Source: Curtobacterium luteum (GTDB lineage Bacteria > Actinomycetota > Actinomycetes > Actinomycetales > Microbacteriaceae). From it: a stretch of 64,000 nt of DNA. The translations under genes and the position numbers were made by a program. Below, piece by piece: positions 35,728 through 46,268 of the stretch. Numbering within the stretch: position 1 is the stretch's first letter; the number at the start of each line of letters is the position of its first letter. The notes under the pieces were generated by a model that saw only the letters and a list, made by a program, of their open reading frames with translations, was not told the origin of the DNA and did not search any database. Location: assembly GCF_014646995.1 (NCBI RefSeq), contig NZ_BMOI01000003.1, forward strand, positions 1 to 64,000. Reading direction: 5' to 3'.

Positions 35728-35763
35728 GTGCGGGCCGGAGGACGTGAATCCTCCGGCCCGCAC
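35728..35763 (-). other. Hairpin between rplE and rpsH
   Basis: Perfect 15-bp stem (35728-35742 with 35749-35763), loop cgtgaa, 13 bp after the rplE stop. No T tract, so an attenuator or processing site is as likely as a full terminator. No S14 coding remains in the 150-nt gap. Confidence 0.7.
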
Positions 35764-35776
35764 CGCCCGAAGTATC

Positions 35777-36367
35777 TTAGACCGTCTGGTCGGCCGAACG
35801 GAACGGGAACCCGAGCTGCTTGAGCAGCGCGCGGCCCTCGTCGTCCGTCTTCGCGGTGGTCACGACGGTGATGTCGAAGCCACGCACGCGGTCGATGCGG
35901 TCCTGGTCGATCTCGTGGAACACGGACTGCTCCGTGAGACCGAACGTGTAGTTGCCGTTCCCGTCGAACTGCTTGTCGCTCAGGCCGCGGAAGTCGCGGA
36001 TGCGGGGCAGGGCGAGGGAGATCAGGCGGTCGAGGAACTCCCAGGCACGGTCACCGCGGAGGGTGACGTGCGCACCGATCGCCTGGCCCTCGCGCAGCTT
36101 GAACTGCGCGATGGACTTGCGAGCGATGTTGACCTGGGGCTTCTGACCCGTGATCGCCGTGAGGTCCTTGATGGCCCCCTCGATGATCTTCGAGTCACGA
36201 GCGGCCTCGCCGACGCCGGTGTTCACGACGACCTTGACCAGGCCGGGGACCTGCATGACGTTCGCGTAGCCGAACTGCTCGGTGAGGGCAGCCTTGATCT
36301 CGTTCTTGTACTTCTGCTTGAGGCGCGGCTCGACCTTGGTCGCCGGCGCGGCAGTCGTGTCGGTCAT
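35777..36367 (-). CDS. rplE: 50S ribosomal protein L5
   Basis: 196 residues: [29 protein letters not shown]-type [59 protein letters not shown] and [21 protein letters not shown]. Binds 5S rRNA. ATG shares a base with the rplX stop (TGATG). Confidence 0.98.
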   Translation of the reverse strand: MTDTTAAPATKVEPRLKQKYKNEIKAALTEQFGYANVMQVPGLVKVVVNTGVGEAARDSKIIEGAIKDLTAITGQKPQVNIARKSIAQFKLREGQAIGAHVTLRGDRAWEFLDRLISLALPRIRDFRGLSDKQFDGNGNYTFGLTEQSVFHEIDQDRIDRVRGFDITVVTTAKTDDEGRALLKQLGFPFRSADQTV

Positions 36368-36726
36368 CAGAGCTTCTCACCCGACTTCTTGGCGTAGCGG
36401 ACCCGGACGGTCTTCTTGACGCCGTCCTTCTCCACCTCTTCGGTACGGAAACCGACGCGCGTCGGCTTCTTGGTCTTCGGGTCGACGATCGCGACGTTCG
36501 AGACGTGGATCGGAGCCTCGTGCTGCTCGATGCCACCGGTCTTCGAACCACGCTGGGTCTGGCCGACGCGGACGTGCTTCGTGACGAAGTTCACGCCCTC
36601 GACGACGACGCGCTCCGAGTCACGGAGCACCTCGATGACCTTGCCCTGCTTGCCGCGGTCGCCGCCACGCTCCTGCGTGGCGCCCGTGATGACCTCGACG
36701 AGGTCACCCTTCTTGATGTTCGCCAT
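36367..36726 (-). CDS. rplX: 50S ribosomal protein L24
   Basis: 119 residues: [30 protein letters not shown] is the KOW motif, followed by [41 protein letters not shown] and RVGFR. ATG start, 3 bp after the rplN stop. Confidence 0.98.
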   Translation of the reverse strand: MANIKKGDLVEVITGATQERGGDRGKQGKVIEVLRDSERVVVEGVNFVTKHVRVGQTQRGSKTGGIEQHEAPIHVSNVAIVDPKTKKPTRVGFRTEEVEKDGVKKTVRVRYAKKSGEKL

Positions 36727-36729
36727 GGC

Positions 36730-37098
36730 TTACAGCACCTCCGGCGCGAGCGAGATGATCTTCATGAACTTCTTGTCACGGAGCTCGCGACCGACCGGAC
36801 CGAAGATGCGCGTGCCGCGCGGGTCGCCGTCAGCCTTGAGGATCACTGCCGCGTTCTCGTCGAACTTGATGTAGGAGCCGTCCTGACGACGGGTCTCCTT
36901 CTTGGTGCGAACGATGACGGCCTTGACGACGTCACCCTTCTTCACGTTGCCGCCGGGGATGGCGTCCTTCACCGTGGCGACGATGACGTCACCGAGACCG
37001 GCGTAGCGACGACCCGAGCCACCGAGCACGCGGATGGTCAAGATCTCCTTGGCACCCGTGTTGTCGGCGACCTTCAGGCGGGATTCCTGCTGAATCAC
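36730..37098 (-). CDS. rplN: 50S ribosomal protein L14
   Basis: 122 residues, exactly the usual length: [27 protein letters not shown] in two parts, [49 protein letters not shown] start with a short 31-nt gap after rpsQ. Confidence 0.98.
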   Translation of the reverse strand: MIQQESRLKVADNTGAKEILTIRVLGGSGRRYAGLGDVIVATVKDAIPGGNVKKGDVVKAVIVRTKKETRRQDGSYIKFDENAAVILKADGDPRGTRIFGPVGRELRDKKFMKIISLAPEVL

Positions 37099-37129
37099 TG
37101 CTGTCTCCTATTCCGAAGCAGGCCGCGGC

Positions 37130-37414
37130 CTACTTGGCCTTCTCGAGGATCTCGACCAGGCGCCAGCGCTTGGAGGCGCTGAGGGGACGGGTCTCGCTGA
37201 TCACGACGAGGTCGCCGACACCAGCGGTGCCGAGCTCGTCGTGGGCCTTCACCTTGGACGTGCGGCGGATGATCTTGCCGTAGAGCGCGTGCTTCACGCG
37301 GTCCTCGACCTCGACCACGATGGTCTTGTCCATCTTGTCGCTCGTCACGTAGCCACGGCGCGTCTTGCGGTAGCCGCGGGTGGAGGCGGCGGAGGTGTTC
37401 TCTTCGTTCGCCAT
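37130..37414 (-). CDS. rpsQ: 30S ribosomal protein S17
   Basis: 94 residues: [63 protein letters not shown]-terminal 15 residues are an Asn/Ser/Thr-rich extension. ATG shares a base with the rpmC stop. Confidence 0.98.
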   Translation of the reverse strand: MANEENTSAASTRGYRKTRRGYVTSDKMDKTIVVEVEDRVKHALYGKIIRRTSKVKAHDELGTAGVGDLVVISETRPLSASKRWRLVEILEKAK

Positions 37415-37734
37415 CAGTTCTCCTCGGCGGTCTCGGCCTCGGTCGACTCGGCCGGCTTGTCAGCCTTCTTCGTCGTCTTCTTGGCCTTGGTGGCGGTCTC
37501 GACGGGCGCGGGGGTGGCACGGATGCCGAGCTCGCGCTCGCGGAGGACGGTGTAGATACGGGCGATGTCGCGCTTGACGGCACGGAGGCGGCCGTGGCTC
37601 TCCAGCTGGCCGGTGGCCGACTGGAAGCGGAGGTTGAACAGCTCCTCCTTGGCCTTCTTCAGCTCGTCAGCAAGACGCTCGTTCTCGAACGTGTCGAGCT
37701 CCGTCGGACGGAGCTCCTTGGAACCGATCGCCAT
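37414..37734 (-). CDS. rpmC: 50S ribosomal protein L29 with C-terminal extension
   Basis: 106 residues. The L29 core ([40 protein letters not shown] in sequence, then [20 protein letters not shown]) ends near residue 70, where E. coli L29 stops. The extra 36 residues are Lys/Ala/Thr-rich then acidic ([12 protein letters not shown]). ATG start overlapping the rplP stop (TAATG). Confidence 0.97.
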   Translation of the reverse strand: MAIGSKELRPTELDTFENERLADELKKAKEELFNLRFQSATGQLESHGRLRAVKRDIARIYTVLRERELGIRATPAPVETATKAKKTTKKADKPAESTEAETAEEN

Positions 37735-38153
37735 TATGCGTCGCCCTCCTCGCGCTTGATGATGCGTGCCTTGAGGGGCAGCTTGTGGATTGCACGGGTC
37801 AGCGCCTCACGGGCGATGTCCTCGTTGACGCCGGAGAGCTCGAAGAGCACACGACCCGGCTTGACGTTGGCGACCCACCACTCGGGCGAGCCCTTACCGG
37901 AACCCATGCGGGTCTCAGCCGGCTTCTTGGTGAGCGGGCGGTCCGGGTAGATGTTGATCCACACCTTGCCGCCACGCTTGATGTGACGCGTCATGGCGAT
38001 ACGAGCGGACTCGATCTGCCGGTTCGTCACGTAGGCCGGGGTGAGGGCCTGGATACCGAAGTCGCCGAAGCTGACCTTGGTACCACCGGTCGCCTGACCC
38101 GAACGCTTCGGGTGGTGCTGCTTGCGGTGCTTGACTCGACGGGGGATAAGCAT
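37734..38153 (-). CDS. rplP: 50S ribosomal protein L16
   Basis: 139 residues: [61 protein letters not shown] in parts, [25 protein letters not shown]. Lies in the A-site side of the large subunit. ATG start, 2 bp after rpsC. Confidence 0.98.
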   Translation of the reverse strand: MLIPRRVKHRKQHHPKRSGQATGGTKVSFGDFGIQALTPAYVTNRQIESARIAMTRHIKRGGKVWINIYPDRPLTKKPAETRMGSGKGSPEWWVANVKPGRVLFELSGVNEDIAREALTRAIHKLPLKARIIKREEGDA

Positions 38154-38155
38154 GG

Positions 38156-38953
38156 TTACGCCTCAACTCCTGCGCCGGCCGGCGCGTCCTGCGGGGCCTG
38201 CTGCTGACGGCCGCCACGGTCGCCGCCACGACGGTCGCCGCGCTCGCCACGGGGGCCGCCACGACGCTCCGGGCGCGACGAACGCTGGTTCGCCTGCTCG
38301 CGAGCGAGCTCCTTGTTCGTGATGTCGCCCTTGTAGATCCAGACCTTCACGCCGATGCGGCCGAACGTGGTCCGGGCCTCGTAGAAGCCGTAGTCGATGT
38401 TCGCGCGGAGCGTGTGCAGGGGCACGCGGCCCTCGCGGTAGAACTCCGAGCGCGACATCTCGGCGCCACCGAGACGACCCGACACCTGGATGCGGACACC
38501 CTTGGCGCCGGCGCGCTGTGCACCCTGCAGGCCCTTGCGCATGGCGCGACGGAACGCGACACGGGCGGAGAGCTGCTCGGCGATGCCCTGCGCGACGAGC
38601 TGGGCCTCGGTCTCGGGGTTCTTGACCTCGAGGATGTTGAGCTGGATCTGCTTCTTGGTGAGCTTCTCGAGCTCGCCGCGGACGCGCTCGGCCTCGGCAC
38701 CGCGACGACCGATGACGATGCCCGGACGCGCCGTGTGGATGTCCACGCGGACACGGTCACGGGTGCGCTCGAGCTCGATGCGGGCGACGCCGGCACGGTC
38801 GAGGGTCTTCTTCAGGTACTCGCGCACCTTGATGTCCTCGGCCACGTAGTCGGCGTAGCGCTGACCGGCCTTGGTGCTGTCGGTGAACCAGTGCGAGACG
38901 TGGTCCGTCGTGATCCCGAGACGGAAGCCGTACGGGTTGACCTTCTGGCCCAT
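38156..38953 (-). CDS. rpsC: 30S ribosomal protein S3
   Basis: 265 residues: [23 protein letters not shown]-2 domain around [69 protein letters not shown]. The last 45 residues are a Gly/Arg-rich then Gln/Ala tail, longer than in E. coli. ATG overlaps the rplV stop. Confidence 0.98.
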   Translation of the reverse strand: MGQKVNPYGFRLGITTDHVSHWFTDSTKAGQRYADYVAEDIKVREYLKKTLDRAGVARIELERTRDRVRVDIHTARPGIVIGRRGAEAERVRGELEKLTKKQIQLNILEVKNPETEAQLVAQGIAEQLSARVAFRRAMRKGLQGAQRAGAKGVRIQVSGRLGGAEMSRSEFYREGRVPLHTLRANIDYGFYEARTTFGRIGVKVWIYKGDITNKELAREQANQRSSRPERRGGPRGERGDRRGGDRGGRQQQAPQDAPAGAGVEA

Positions 38954-39345
38954 TACTTGCTCGCCTTCTTGCTCGTCGCGGCGGCCTCAGCCTCTTCCGG
39001 CGTCGCGAGGACGACCGTGATGTGGCTGGTGCGCTTGTTGATGCGGAAGGCGCGGCCCTGGGCGCGCGGCTGGAACCGCTTCAGGGTCGTGCCCTCGTCG
39101 ACGAAGACGCGGCTCACGTAGAGGTCGCGCTCGTCGAGGAAGCTGTTCGTCGAGTCCGCCTTCACCCGGGCGTTCGCGATCGCCGAGGCGACCAGCTTGT
39201 ACACGGGCTCCGAAGCGGCCTGCGGCGCGAACTTCAGGATGGCGAGCGCCTCGTGGGCCTGCTTGCCGCGGATCAGCTCGATGACGCGACGGGCCTTCTG
39301 AGGCGTGACGCGGATGTGTCGCACGCGCGCGATCGACTCCACCAT
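38953..39345 (-). CDS. rplV: 50S ribosomal protein L22
   Basis: 130 residues: [47 protein letters not shown], and the tunnel-lining hairpin [30 protein letters not shown]. The last 20 residues are an extra Ala/Glu/Lys tail. ATG start. Confidence 0.98.
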   Translation of the reverse strand: MVESIARVRHIRVTPQKARRVIELIRGKQAHEALAILKFAPQAASEPVYKLVASAIANARVKADSTNSFLDERDLYVSRVFVDEGTTLKRFQPRAQGRAFRINKRTSHITVVLATPEEAEAAATSKKASK

Positions 39346-39370
39346 TTCGTTCCTCCTCTGCGTCCCCGCG

Positions 39371-39652
39371 TTAGCGGCGACGGCCCTTCTTGTCGTCCTT
39401 CACGTGACCACGGAAGGTGCGGGTCGGCGCGAACTCGCCGAGCTTGTGACCGACCATCGACTCGGTGACGAACACCGGGATGTGCTTGCGGCCGTCGTGC
39501 ACGGCGATCGTGTGCCCGAGCATGTTCGGGACGATCATCGAGCGACGCGACCAGGTGCGGATCACGTTCTTGGTGTTGGCCTCGTTCTGCGTGACGACCT
39601 TGCGGAGCAGGTGCTCGTCGACGAAGGGGCCCTTCTTCAGACTGCGTGGCAT
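39371..39652 (-). CDS. rpsS: 30S ribosomal protein S19
   Basis: 93 residues: [48 protein letters not shown] in parts, [22 protein letters not shown] start, 11 bp after rplB. Confidence 0.98.
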   Translation of the reverse strand: MPRSLKKGPFVDEHLLRKVVTQNEANTKNVIRTWSRRSMIVPNMLGHTIAVHDGRKHIPVFVTESMVGHKLGEFAPTRTFRGHVKDDKKGRRR

Positions 39653-39663
39653 CTTCTGAACTC

Positions 39664-40503
<840 letters not shown>

Positions 40504-40522
40504 GATTAATCCCTAAAGGTCC

Positions 40523-40822
40523 TCAGCCGACAGCCGTGAAGATGTCGATCGAACCGGACTTGAGCGTCACGATGGCGCGCTTGGTGTCCTTGCGCTTACC
40601 CATGCCGAAACGCGTGCGACGGGTCTTGCCCGGGCGGTTCAGCGTGTTGATGCTCGCGACCTTGACGTCGAAGATCTTCTCGATGGCGAGCTTGATCTCG
40701 GTCTTGTTCGAACGGGGGTCCACGATGAACGTGTACTTGCCCTGGTCGATCAGGCCGTAGCTCTTCTCCGAGACGACCGGCGAGATGATGATGTCGCGCG
40801 GGTCCTTGTTGAAGCCGCTCAT
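40523..40822 (-). CDS. rplW: 50S ribosomal protein L23
   Basis: 99 residues: [70 protein letters not shown]. Tunnel-exit protein that docks trigger factor and SRP. Its ATG overlaps the rplD stop (ATGA). Confidence 0.98.
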   Translation of the reverse strand: MSGFNKDPRDIIISPVVSEKSYGLIDQGKYTFIVDPRSNKTEIKLAIEKIFDVKVASINTLNRPGKTRRTRFGMGKRKDTKRAIVTLKSGSIDIFTAVG

Positions 40823-41478
40823 GCGGAGACCTCCTTCGCGGACTTCGACGCGATGAAGGCGTCGAGTGCGCTCTTGCTGAAGACGAGGGCGTCGGACTTG
40901 AGCACGTCGTAGGCGTTGAGCTGGCCGTACGAGAGTGCGTGGACACCCGGCAGGTTGCGGATCGACTTGAGCGTGAGCTCGTCGTCCTGCTCGAGCACGA
41001 CGAGCACGTTCTTGACGGGCGCGACCTTCTCGAGGAGCGTGCGGGCGGTCTTCGTCGACGGCACCTCGGCCGGGACGAAGGACTCCACAGCGGCGATGCG
41101 GCCACCGCGGGCGCGGTCCGAGAGCGAGCCGAGCAGTGCCGCGGCGATCATCTTCTTCGGGGTGCGCTGCGAGTAGTCGCGCGGGGTCGGTCCGTGGACG
41201 ACGCCACCGCCGGTGTGCTCCGGAGCGCGGACCGAACCCTGACGGGAGCGGCCGGTGCCCTTCTGCTTGAACGGCTTGCGACCAGCACCGCGGACCTCGC
41301 CGCGGTTCTTGGTCTTGTGGGTGCCCTGACGCGCGGCGGCGAGCTGCGCGGTGACGACCTGGTGGATCAGCGGGACGTTGGTCTCGACGTCGAAGAGCGC
41401 AGCGGGCAGCTCGATGCTGCCGGCGACGGCGCCAGTCGCGTCGAGGACGTCGATCGTGGTTGCGGTCTCGGTGGCCAT
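40819..41478 (-). CDS. rplD: 50S ribosomal protein L4
   Basis: 219 residues: [46 protein letters not shown] covers the rRNA-binding loop, followed by [19 protein letters not shown] and the C-terminal domain. The ATG begins 2 nt after the rplC stop; a GTG two codons earlier was passed over. In E. coli L4 represses its own operon through the S10 leader. Confidence 0.97.
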   Translation of the reverse strand: MATETATTIDVLDATGAVAGSIELPAALFDVETNVPLIHQVVTAQLAAARQGTHKTKNRGEVRGAGRKPFKQKGTGRSRQGSVRAPEHTGGGVVHGPTPRDYSQRTPKKMIAAALLGSLSDRARGGRIAAVESFVPAEVPSTKTARTLLEKVAPVKNVLVVLEQDDELTLKSIRNLPGVHALSYGQLNAYDVLKSDALVFSKSALDAFIASKSAKEVSA

Positions 41479-41480
41479 GA

Positions 41481-42134
41481 TCACTTACCCTTCACGGCGG
41501 TGCGGACGAAGACGGAGCGGCCACGAGCACCGGGGACGGCGCCCTTGACGAGCAGCAGACCCTTCTCGGCGTCGACGGCGTGCACCGTGAGGTTGAGGAC
41601 GGTCACACGCTCGCCGCCCATGCGACCGGCCATGCGCATGCCCTTGAAGACACGCGACGGGGTCGACGAGGCGCCGATCGAACCGGGCTTGCGGTGGTTG
41701 CGGTGCGCACCGTGCGATGCCGAGACGCCGGCGAAGCCGTGGCGCTTCATGACACCGGCGAAGCCCTTGCCCTTGGACGTACCGACGACGTCGACCTTCT
41801 GGCCCGCCTCGAACGTGTCGACGGTGAGCTCCTGGCCGAGCGTGTACTCAGCGGAGTCGTTGGTACGGATCTCGGTGAGGGTGCGGCGCGGGGTCACGCC
41901 TGCGGCCTCGAAGTGGCCGGCGGCCGGCTTGTTGACCTTGCGCGGGTCGATGGCACCGGCGGCGATCTGGATCGCCTCGTAGCCGTCGCGCTCGACGTTG
42001 CGGATCTGGGTGACCACGTTCGGGCCGACCTCGATCACGGTCACGGGGATGAACTTGTTGTTCTCATCCCACACCTGGGTCATCCCGAGCTTCTTGCCGA
42101 GGAGGCCCTTGACGGTCTTGGTGGAGTTCGCCAT
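41481..42134 (-). CDS. rplC: 50S ribosomal protein L3
   Basis: 217 residues: [31 protein letters not shown] in parts, [34 protein letters not shown] in parts, [15 protein letters not shown]. The loop after residue 140 reaches the peptidyl transferase centre. ATG start, 12 bp after rpsJ. Confidence 0.98.
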   Translation of the reverse strand: MANSTKTVKGLLGKKLGMTQVWDENNKFIPVTVIEVGPNVVTQIRNVERDGYEAIQIAAGAIDPRKVNKPAAGHFEAAGVTPRRTLTEIRTNDSAEYTLGQELTVDTFEAGQKVDVVGTSKGKGFAGVMKRHGFAGVSASHGAHRNHRKPGSIGASSTPSRVFKGMRMAGRMGGERVTVLNLTVHAVDAEKGLLLVKGAVPGARGRSVFVRTAVKGK

Positions 42135-42146
42135 TGGTCAGCCCCC

Positions 42147-42455
42147 TTACAGCTTGATCTCGATGTTGACGTCGGCCGGGAGGTCGAGTCGCATGAGCGA
42201 GTCGACGGCCTTCGGCGTCGGGTCGACGATGTCGATGACCCGCTTGTGCGTGCGCTTCTCGAAGTGCTCGCGCGAGTCCTTGTACTTGTGGGGAGAACGG
42301 ATCACGGTGACCACGTTCTTCTCGGTGGGGAGCGGCACCGGGCCGACCACGGTCGCACCGGCACGGGTCACCGTGTCGACGATCTTCCGGGCCGACGTGT
42401 CGATGACCTCGTGGTCGTACGACTTGAGCCGGATGCGGATCTTCTGTCCCGCCAT
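42147..42455 (-). CDS. rpsJ: 30S ribosomal protein S10
   Basis: 102 residues: [50 protein letters not shown] in parts, [19 protein letters not shown]. First gene of the S10 operon. Its ATG follows an AGAGAG-type purine tract in the leader. Confidence 0.98.
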   Translation of the reverse strand: MAGQKIRIRLKSYDHEVIDTSARKIVDTVTRAGATVVGPVPLPTEKNVVTVIRSPHKYKDSREHFEKRTHKRVIDIVDPTPKAVDSLMRLDLPADVNIEIKL

Positions 42456-42924
42456 GTGTCTCTCTGTCCTCTCTGCGCCGCGCACCCTCGGGCCGCCTGA
42501 CGCCGCCGTGACCGCGCATTCCTGCACGGCTCGGCTGTTTTCCTGAACCAACCGGCCGCATCCACTGGGGGATGACCGCTGTTCTCCTGTCAACCGCGCG
42601 GGGCGACCGGGGCCGTCCAGCGTGGGCATGTCGCTTCCCCCACGCTCCGGGCACAGCAGTGCCCGTGGCGCTTCGCGAGGGATTCGATCGTGTTCTGCTG
42701 CCTGCGGCCCAACCCAGCCCTGCTGAACAAGGGGGTTGTGCACTGCCAGAGCAGTGATCCTGCGGGCGCGAGCGCCCTGCGGAATTCGGAACCAGACAAG
42801 TCTCGCACAGGCACAGGATCCGTGCAACCCGGGCGTGTCGCGGATCACGGGCGTGTCGGGACCGGTCCAGTCCCCCGGATTCCCGGGGATCGGACGGTCT
42901 GGAGGCACGCCCCGCCCCGACACG
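42456..42924 (-). promoter_or_regulatory. Long non-coding leader and promoter region of the S10 operon
   Basis: 469 bp without a supportable gene. On the transcript side it can form stem-loops at 42619-42646 (agcgtgg/ccacgct) and 42648-42665 (cgggcac/gtgcccg, loop agca). The region contains no TA dinucleotide between about 42460 and 42900, so it lacks any TANNNT box. A long structured leader suits autogenous control, but an L4-type target cannot be recognised by eye. Confidence 0.5.
42799..42827 (-). promoter_or_regulatory. Weak candidate promoter of the S10 operon
   Basis: Minus strand TTGCAC, 17-bp spacer, GAGACT. The -35 and spacing fit; the -10 is poor. It would give a leader of about 335 nt. 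Confidence 0.3.
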
Positions 42925-42961
42925 CAGCGTGCCCTCCCGACGTGGTCGGGAGGGCACGCTG
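42925..42961 (-). terminator. Terminator after the DarT-like gene
   Basis: Perfect 17-bp stem (42925-42941 with 42945-42961) and a 3-nt loop, 20 bp after the stop. It insulates the S10 operon from upstream reading. Confidence 0.85.
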
Positions 42962-42981
42962 ACGACGTCCGCAGGAGGGTG

Positions 42982-43794
42982 CTACTCGGCGGTCACCGGC
43001 GGCACGAACCACGGCGGGAAGACGGCGACGCGGGGCGCGTGGCCGCCGTGCTCGGCGAGGATCGACTTCACCTCCTGGCGGGCGCGGTCGTTCGGCACGC
43101 CGATCACGGCGACGGAGGAGAACGGCACGCTCGGCCCGGCGAGCAGCTCGAGGCCGTGCATCTCCGGGTCGGTGAAGTCGGTGCGACGGATGAGGTTGGT
43201 CGCGGCGTCCGGGCCGACGGCGAACCGGACGTCCTCGGCCTCGGCGTCCTGGTCGGCGACGATCACCGAGGCGCCGAACGCCGCGACGGGCACGACGAGC
43301 ACGATGTAGTCGGTCGCTCGCGTCCGGCGAGCCGCGTCGGACCAGCGCTCCCCCTCGGCACCGCGTCGGAGCTCGTCCCAGCGTGTGGCGTCGGGCGACA
43401 GGGAGAACGTCACGTGGGCCGCGACCGGCGAGCCGTCGGGGGCGGACGCCTCGGACCGCGCCGCACGGGTGGCCGTCGAGCTGACGTCCACGACCGGCAC
43501 GGTGTCGACGGCGGCCGTGATCGCGCCCGCCGCGACGATCCCGGGCAGGTTGTCGATGTGGGTGGCGTGGTGCGCCCGCAGGGAGGCGAACACGCGCGGC
43601 TCGGGCAGGTCGGGGACGGCCGAGCGGAGCGGGCCGCCGGGGACGCGTGCGGGGGCGGGGGTGGAGCGGAGGTCGGTGGTGATGCGGGTCCGGCGGGGTG
43701 CCGGGGCTGCGGGCTCGGCGGGGGTCTCCCGCTGACGGGGCGCGCAGATGTCGCAGAGTTCGGTGGGGAAACCGTGGATGCACTCGTCGGTCAC
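42982..43794 (-). CDS. DarT-like ADP-ribosyltransferase with N-terminal zinc-knuckle
   Basis: 270 residues from GTG. Residues 5-17 form C-x-H-GF-x5-C-x2-C, a likely zinc knuckle; a Pro/Arg-rich linker follows to about 65. The rest resembles DarT (DUF4433), the DNA-thymidine ADP-ribosyltransferase toxin: [18 protein letters not shown] (75-92) matches its NAD-binding TH..NL block, and [20 protein letters not shown] (213-232) the AEFLV...PW block with the catalytic-type Glu216. The PRSPM Arg region appears as SLSPDATRW (131-139), so the NAD-binding Arg is replaced or shifted. No DarG-type macrodomain antitoxin lies nearby. Activity and substrate are unproven. Confidence 0.7.
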   Translation of the reverse strand: MTDECIHGFPTELCDICAPRQRETPAEPAAPAPRRTRITTDLRSTPAPARVPGGPLRSAVPDLPEPRVFASLRAHHATHIDNLPGIVAAGAITAAVDTVPVVDVSSTATRAARSEASAPDGSPVAAHVTFSLSPDATRWDELRRGAEGERWSDAARRTRATDYIVLVVPVAAFGASVIVADQDAEAEDVRFAVGPDAATNLIRRTDFTDPEMHGLELLAGPSVPFSSVAVIGVPNDRARQEVKSILAEHGGHAPRVAVFPPWFVPPVTAE

Positions 43795-43874
43795 GACTGT
43801 CGAGGGTCCTTCCGTGCCGGATGTGGGGTGGGCGGCACGGTGGTCAACGGTACGTCATCCGGCGGACTCCGAGG

Positions 43875-44864
43875 TCACTGCCGGTAGAGCAGTGCACGCA
43901 CCTCGGACTCGGCCGCGTGCAACCGCGCCGGGTCGATGGTCTCGCCGTGGTCGTACGCGTCGAGCAGGCGCGGGTCGATGTAGCTCTGCCGGCACACGGT
44001 CGGGGTGTTCCCGAGCTCCTCGCTCGCGGCCTTCACCGCGTGCGACACCGCCTTCTTCCGCTTCGCCTGGCTCGACTGCGGCCCGGTCTTCGCGAGGTCC
44101 ACAGCCGCGGCGACCGTGCCGTGCAGCGTGCGGAAGTCCTTCGCGGTGAACTCGTCGCCGGCCCGCTCCTTGACGTAGGCGTTGATGTCCTCGGCCGACA
44201 GCGGCTCCCACTCGGCCCCGCGCCGTTCGCGGAACGAGAGCAGGCGGGCGTTCGGACCGCGGCGCTTCATGCCCGCGATGACGGTCGCGAGGTCGGGGTC
44301 GTGGATCGAGGACGACCACTCCTGCCCGCTCTTGCCGGGGAAGTCGAGCTCGATGTCGTCGCCCGAGACGTGGGCGTGTGCGCAGAGCAGGGTCGAGAGG
44401 CCGCGGCTGCCGTGCTCCGTGGCGTAGCGCTCGGAGCCGACGCGGAGCGACCCCTGGTCGAGCATCCGGAAGGCCGCGGCGAGCGCCCGCTGCCGGTCCG
44501 GTTCCGGACGTCTGAGGTCCTGCGTCACCATCCGTCGGGCCGTCGGCAGGGACTCGGCGAGGGCGAGTGCCCGGTCGTACTTGATCCGGTCCATCCGTTC
44601 GCGCCAGCCCGGGTGGTACATGTACTGCCGTCGTCCCGCGCCGTCGATCCCGGTCGCGAGGATGTGGCCGTTGTCGTAGGGGGAGATCCAGACCTCGGTC
44701 CACGCCGGCGGGATGACGAGGTCGTCGAAACGCTGGCGCAGCTCCGGGTCCGTCACGGTCGCGCCGTCGGGATCGCGGTACGAGAAGCCGCGGCCGGCGC
44801 GGACGCGGTGGTAGCCGCGACCGCCGGTCGCTGAGCGTCGGAGACGGGTCACTCCTCCGAGCAT
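43875..44864 (-). CDS. DNA topoisomerase IB (poxvirus/bacterial type)
   Basis: 329 residues. Relaxes supercoils through a 3'-phosphotyrosyl intermediate. Catalytic residues can be placed: Arg in RVGSERYA, Lys in LDFPGKSGQEW, Arg in AKDFRTLHGT and nucleophile Tyr295 in VCRQSYIDPRLLDAYD. N-terminal GRGFSYRDPDG and VIPPAWTEVWISPYDNGHILATG form the DNA-clamp domain. The start is uncertain: ATG at 44864 is used, GTG two codons upstream is possible. It lies 80 bp upstream of the DarT-like gene on the same strand. Confidence 0.92.
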   Translation of the reverse strand: MLGGVTRLRRSATGGRGYHRVRAGRGFSYRDPDGATVTDPELRQRFDDLVIPPAWTEVWISPYDNGHILATGIDGAGRRQYMYHPGWRERMDRIKYDRALALAESLPTARRMVTQDLRRPEPDRQRALAAAFRMLDQGSLRVGSERYATEHGSRGLSTLLCAHAHVSGDDIELDFPGKSGQEWSSSIHDPDLATVIAGMKRRGPNARLLSFRERRGAEWEPLSAEDINAYVKERAGDEFTAKDFRTLHGTVAAAVDLAKTGPQSSQAKRKKAVSHAVKAASEELGNTPTVCRQSYIDPRLLDAYDHGETIDPARLHAAESEVRALLYRQ

Positions 44865-44880
44865 GCCCACCCGACCCTGT

Positions 44881-44927
44881 GACGGACGGGAGGCACGGAT
44901 CGCGGTGATCCGTGCCTCCCGTCCGTC
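44881..44927. terminator. Perfect 21-bp hairpin of the GGGAGGC family
   Basis: Arms 44881-44901 and 44907-44927, 5-nt loop, core gggaggcacgg/ccgtgcctccc. 10 bp past the end of the broken surface-protein gene and upstream of topoisomerase IB. Confidence 0.85.
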
Positions 44928-44937
44928 CCGGTGCCGG

Positions 44938-46143
44938 CTACGCGCGTCGGCGACGCCGCAGGACCAGCAGGAATGCGCCCGCTGCCAGCGCGAGCAGCGC
45001 GATCAGCGCCCCGAGCCCGAGTCCGGCCGCTCCCGTGAAGGCCAGGTCGCCACGCGGCTGGCCGCTGACGGCCGCCGGGTCGCTCACCCGCGTCGGGTCA
45101 CCCGGTCGGAGGGTCTGTGCGGAGGACTCGGACTGCAGCGTGGGGGTCGAGACGCTCGCGGTGTTCGTGATCCGGTCCGGTGCGTCGTCCGCGACCCGCA
45201 CCGTGATCTGGAACGCGACTGCCGAGTCGACCGGCAGCGCCTCGGTCAGCGTGCAGGCGACCGTTCGACCGTCCGTGCACGTCGCCGCACCGCCGTCGTC
45301 GACGCTGACCAGGGCCGGTCGCGTTCGCGGACGTCGCAGCCTTCAGGTCCGGGGCACCCGGGTACTCCGGTCCGGTCGTGGTGTTGTCGACGCCGCCGCA
45401 CTGCAGGAACTCAAGTCCGGCCGGCAGGTAGTCGGTGACGGTCACGGTGTTGCTCGGTGCCGTCGCGGTGTTCTGCACGGTGAGCGTGTAGACGGTCGGG
45501 TGCGTGTGGACACCACGGACCCGCTCGTGTTCGGGGCTCGCCTCGGCCTTCGACACCGTGATCGCGGAGACTGCGGTCGCGTTCGACGTCGCCGCGGCGG
45601 AGTTCGTGGTGTTGGTCGCCGGCTTCCCCGTGCCGTCGAACGTCGGGACCATGCGCGCGTCGCCACTCCCGGCCACCTGTGCCGTGCCCGTGAAGGACGT
45701 GCCGACCGGGAGCGTCGAGGTCGACGGCATCACCCGGAACGCGATCGACTTCTGGTCACCCGCGACCAGGTCCGACACGTTCGAGAACACGAGCAACGTC
45801 CCGGCGTTGTTCGCGAGCGACGACTGCACCGGATCGGGCAGCGTCTGGCCGTCCGCGGTCGCGGAGCCGGCGACGTAGGAGACCCCCGGAGGCATCGTGT
45901 AGGAGTACCCGAGGTCGTAGAGCGCCGTCCCGCCCGACGTCGACGTGCTGTTCTTCGCCGTGAGCGTCACGGTCGCGGGAGCGCCGCTCAGGACCGACGT
46001 CGGAGCCTTCGCCGACACGCTGATGACGAGTCCGCGGCCGCGGGCTGCGCGATCGCGACGACGGCGAGCAGCCCCGCGAGGAGGGCCGTCACGACGAGCA
46101 TCGCGAGTGCGCGGGGACGGGCGGCGAGCAGGGTGGCGCGCAT
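44938..46143 (-). pseudogene. LAXTG-anchored DUF11-type surface protein with two frameshifts
   Basis: ATG at 46143 after GAAGG starts a signal peptide (MLVVTALLAGLLAVVAIAQPAAA). The frame then fails near 46035; adding one base would give ADLVISVSAKAPTSVLSG, a DUF11-type domain continuing in the shifted frame with YDLGYSYTMPPGVSYVAGSA and TVTVTDYLPAGLEFLQCGG. Near 45317 one extra base returns the reading to the original frame (ALVSVDDGGAATCTDGRTVAC), ending DLAFTG, a hydrophobic helix and RRRRRA. LAFTG fits the LAXTG motif of class E sortases. The two indels compensate, giving about 400 residues if repaired. Either a decayed gene or two sequencing errors in GC-rich DNA. Confidence 0.75.
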
Positions 46144-46268
46144 CGAGGGTGCCTTCGGGTCGGCGTCCGGCACCACGAAAGCAGCGCGCGACAGCGACGG
46201 GCAGGCAGGTTCCTGCGCCGGAGAAGGCGGGTGTTCGGGTCACCACACGGGGCCGGTTCGGCCCCGCG

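Noticed and set aside
44938-45201. Separate 87-residue gene
   Set aside because: It is the C-terminal part of the frameshifted surface protein; no own start region.
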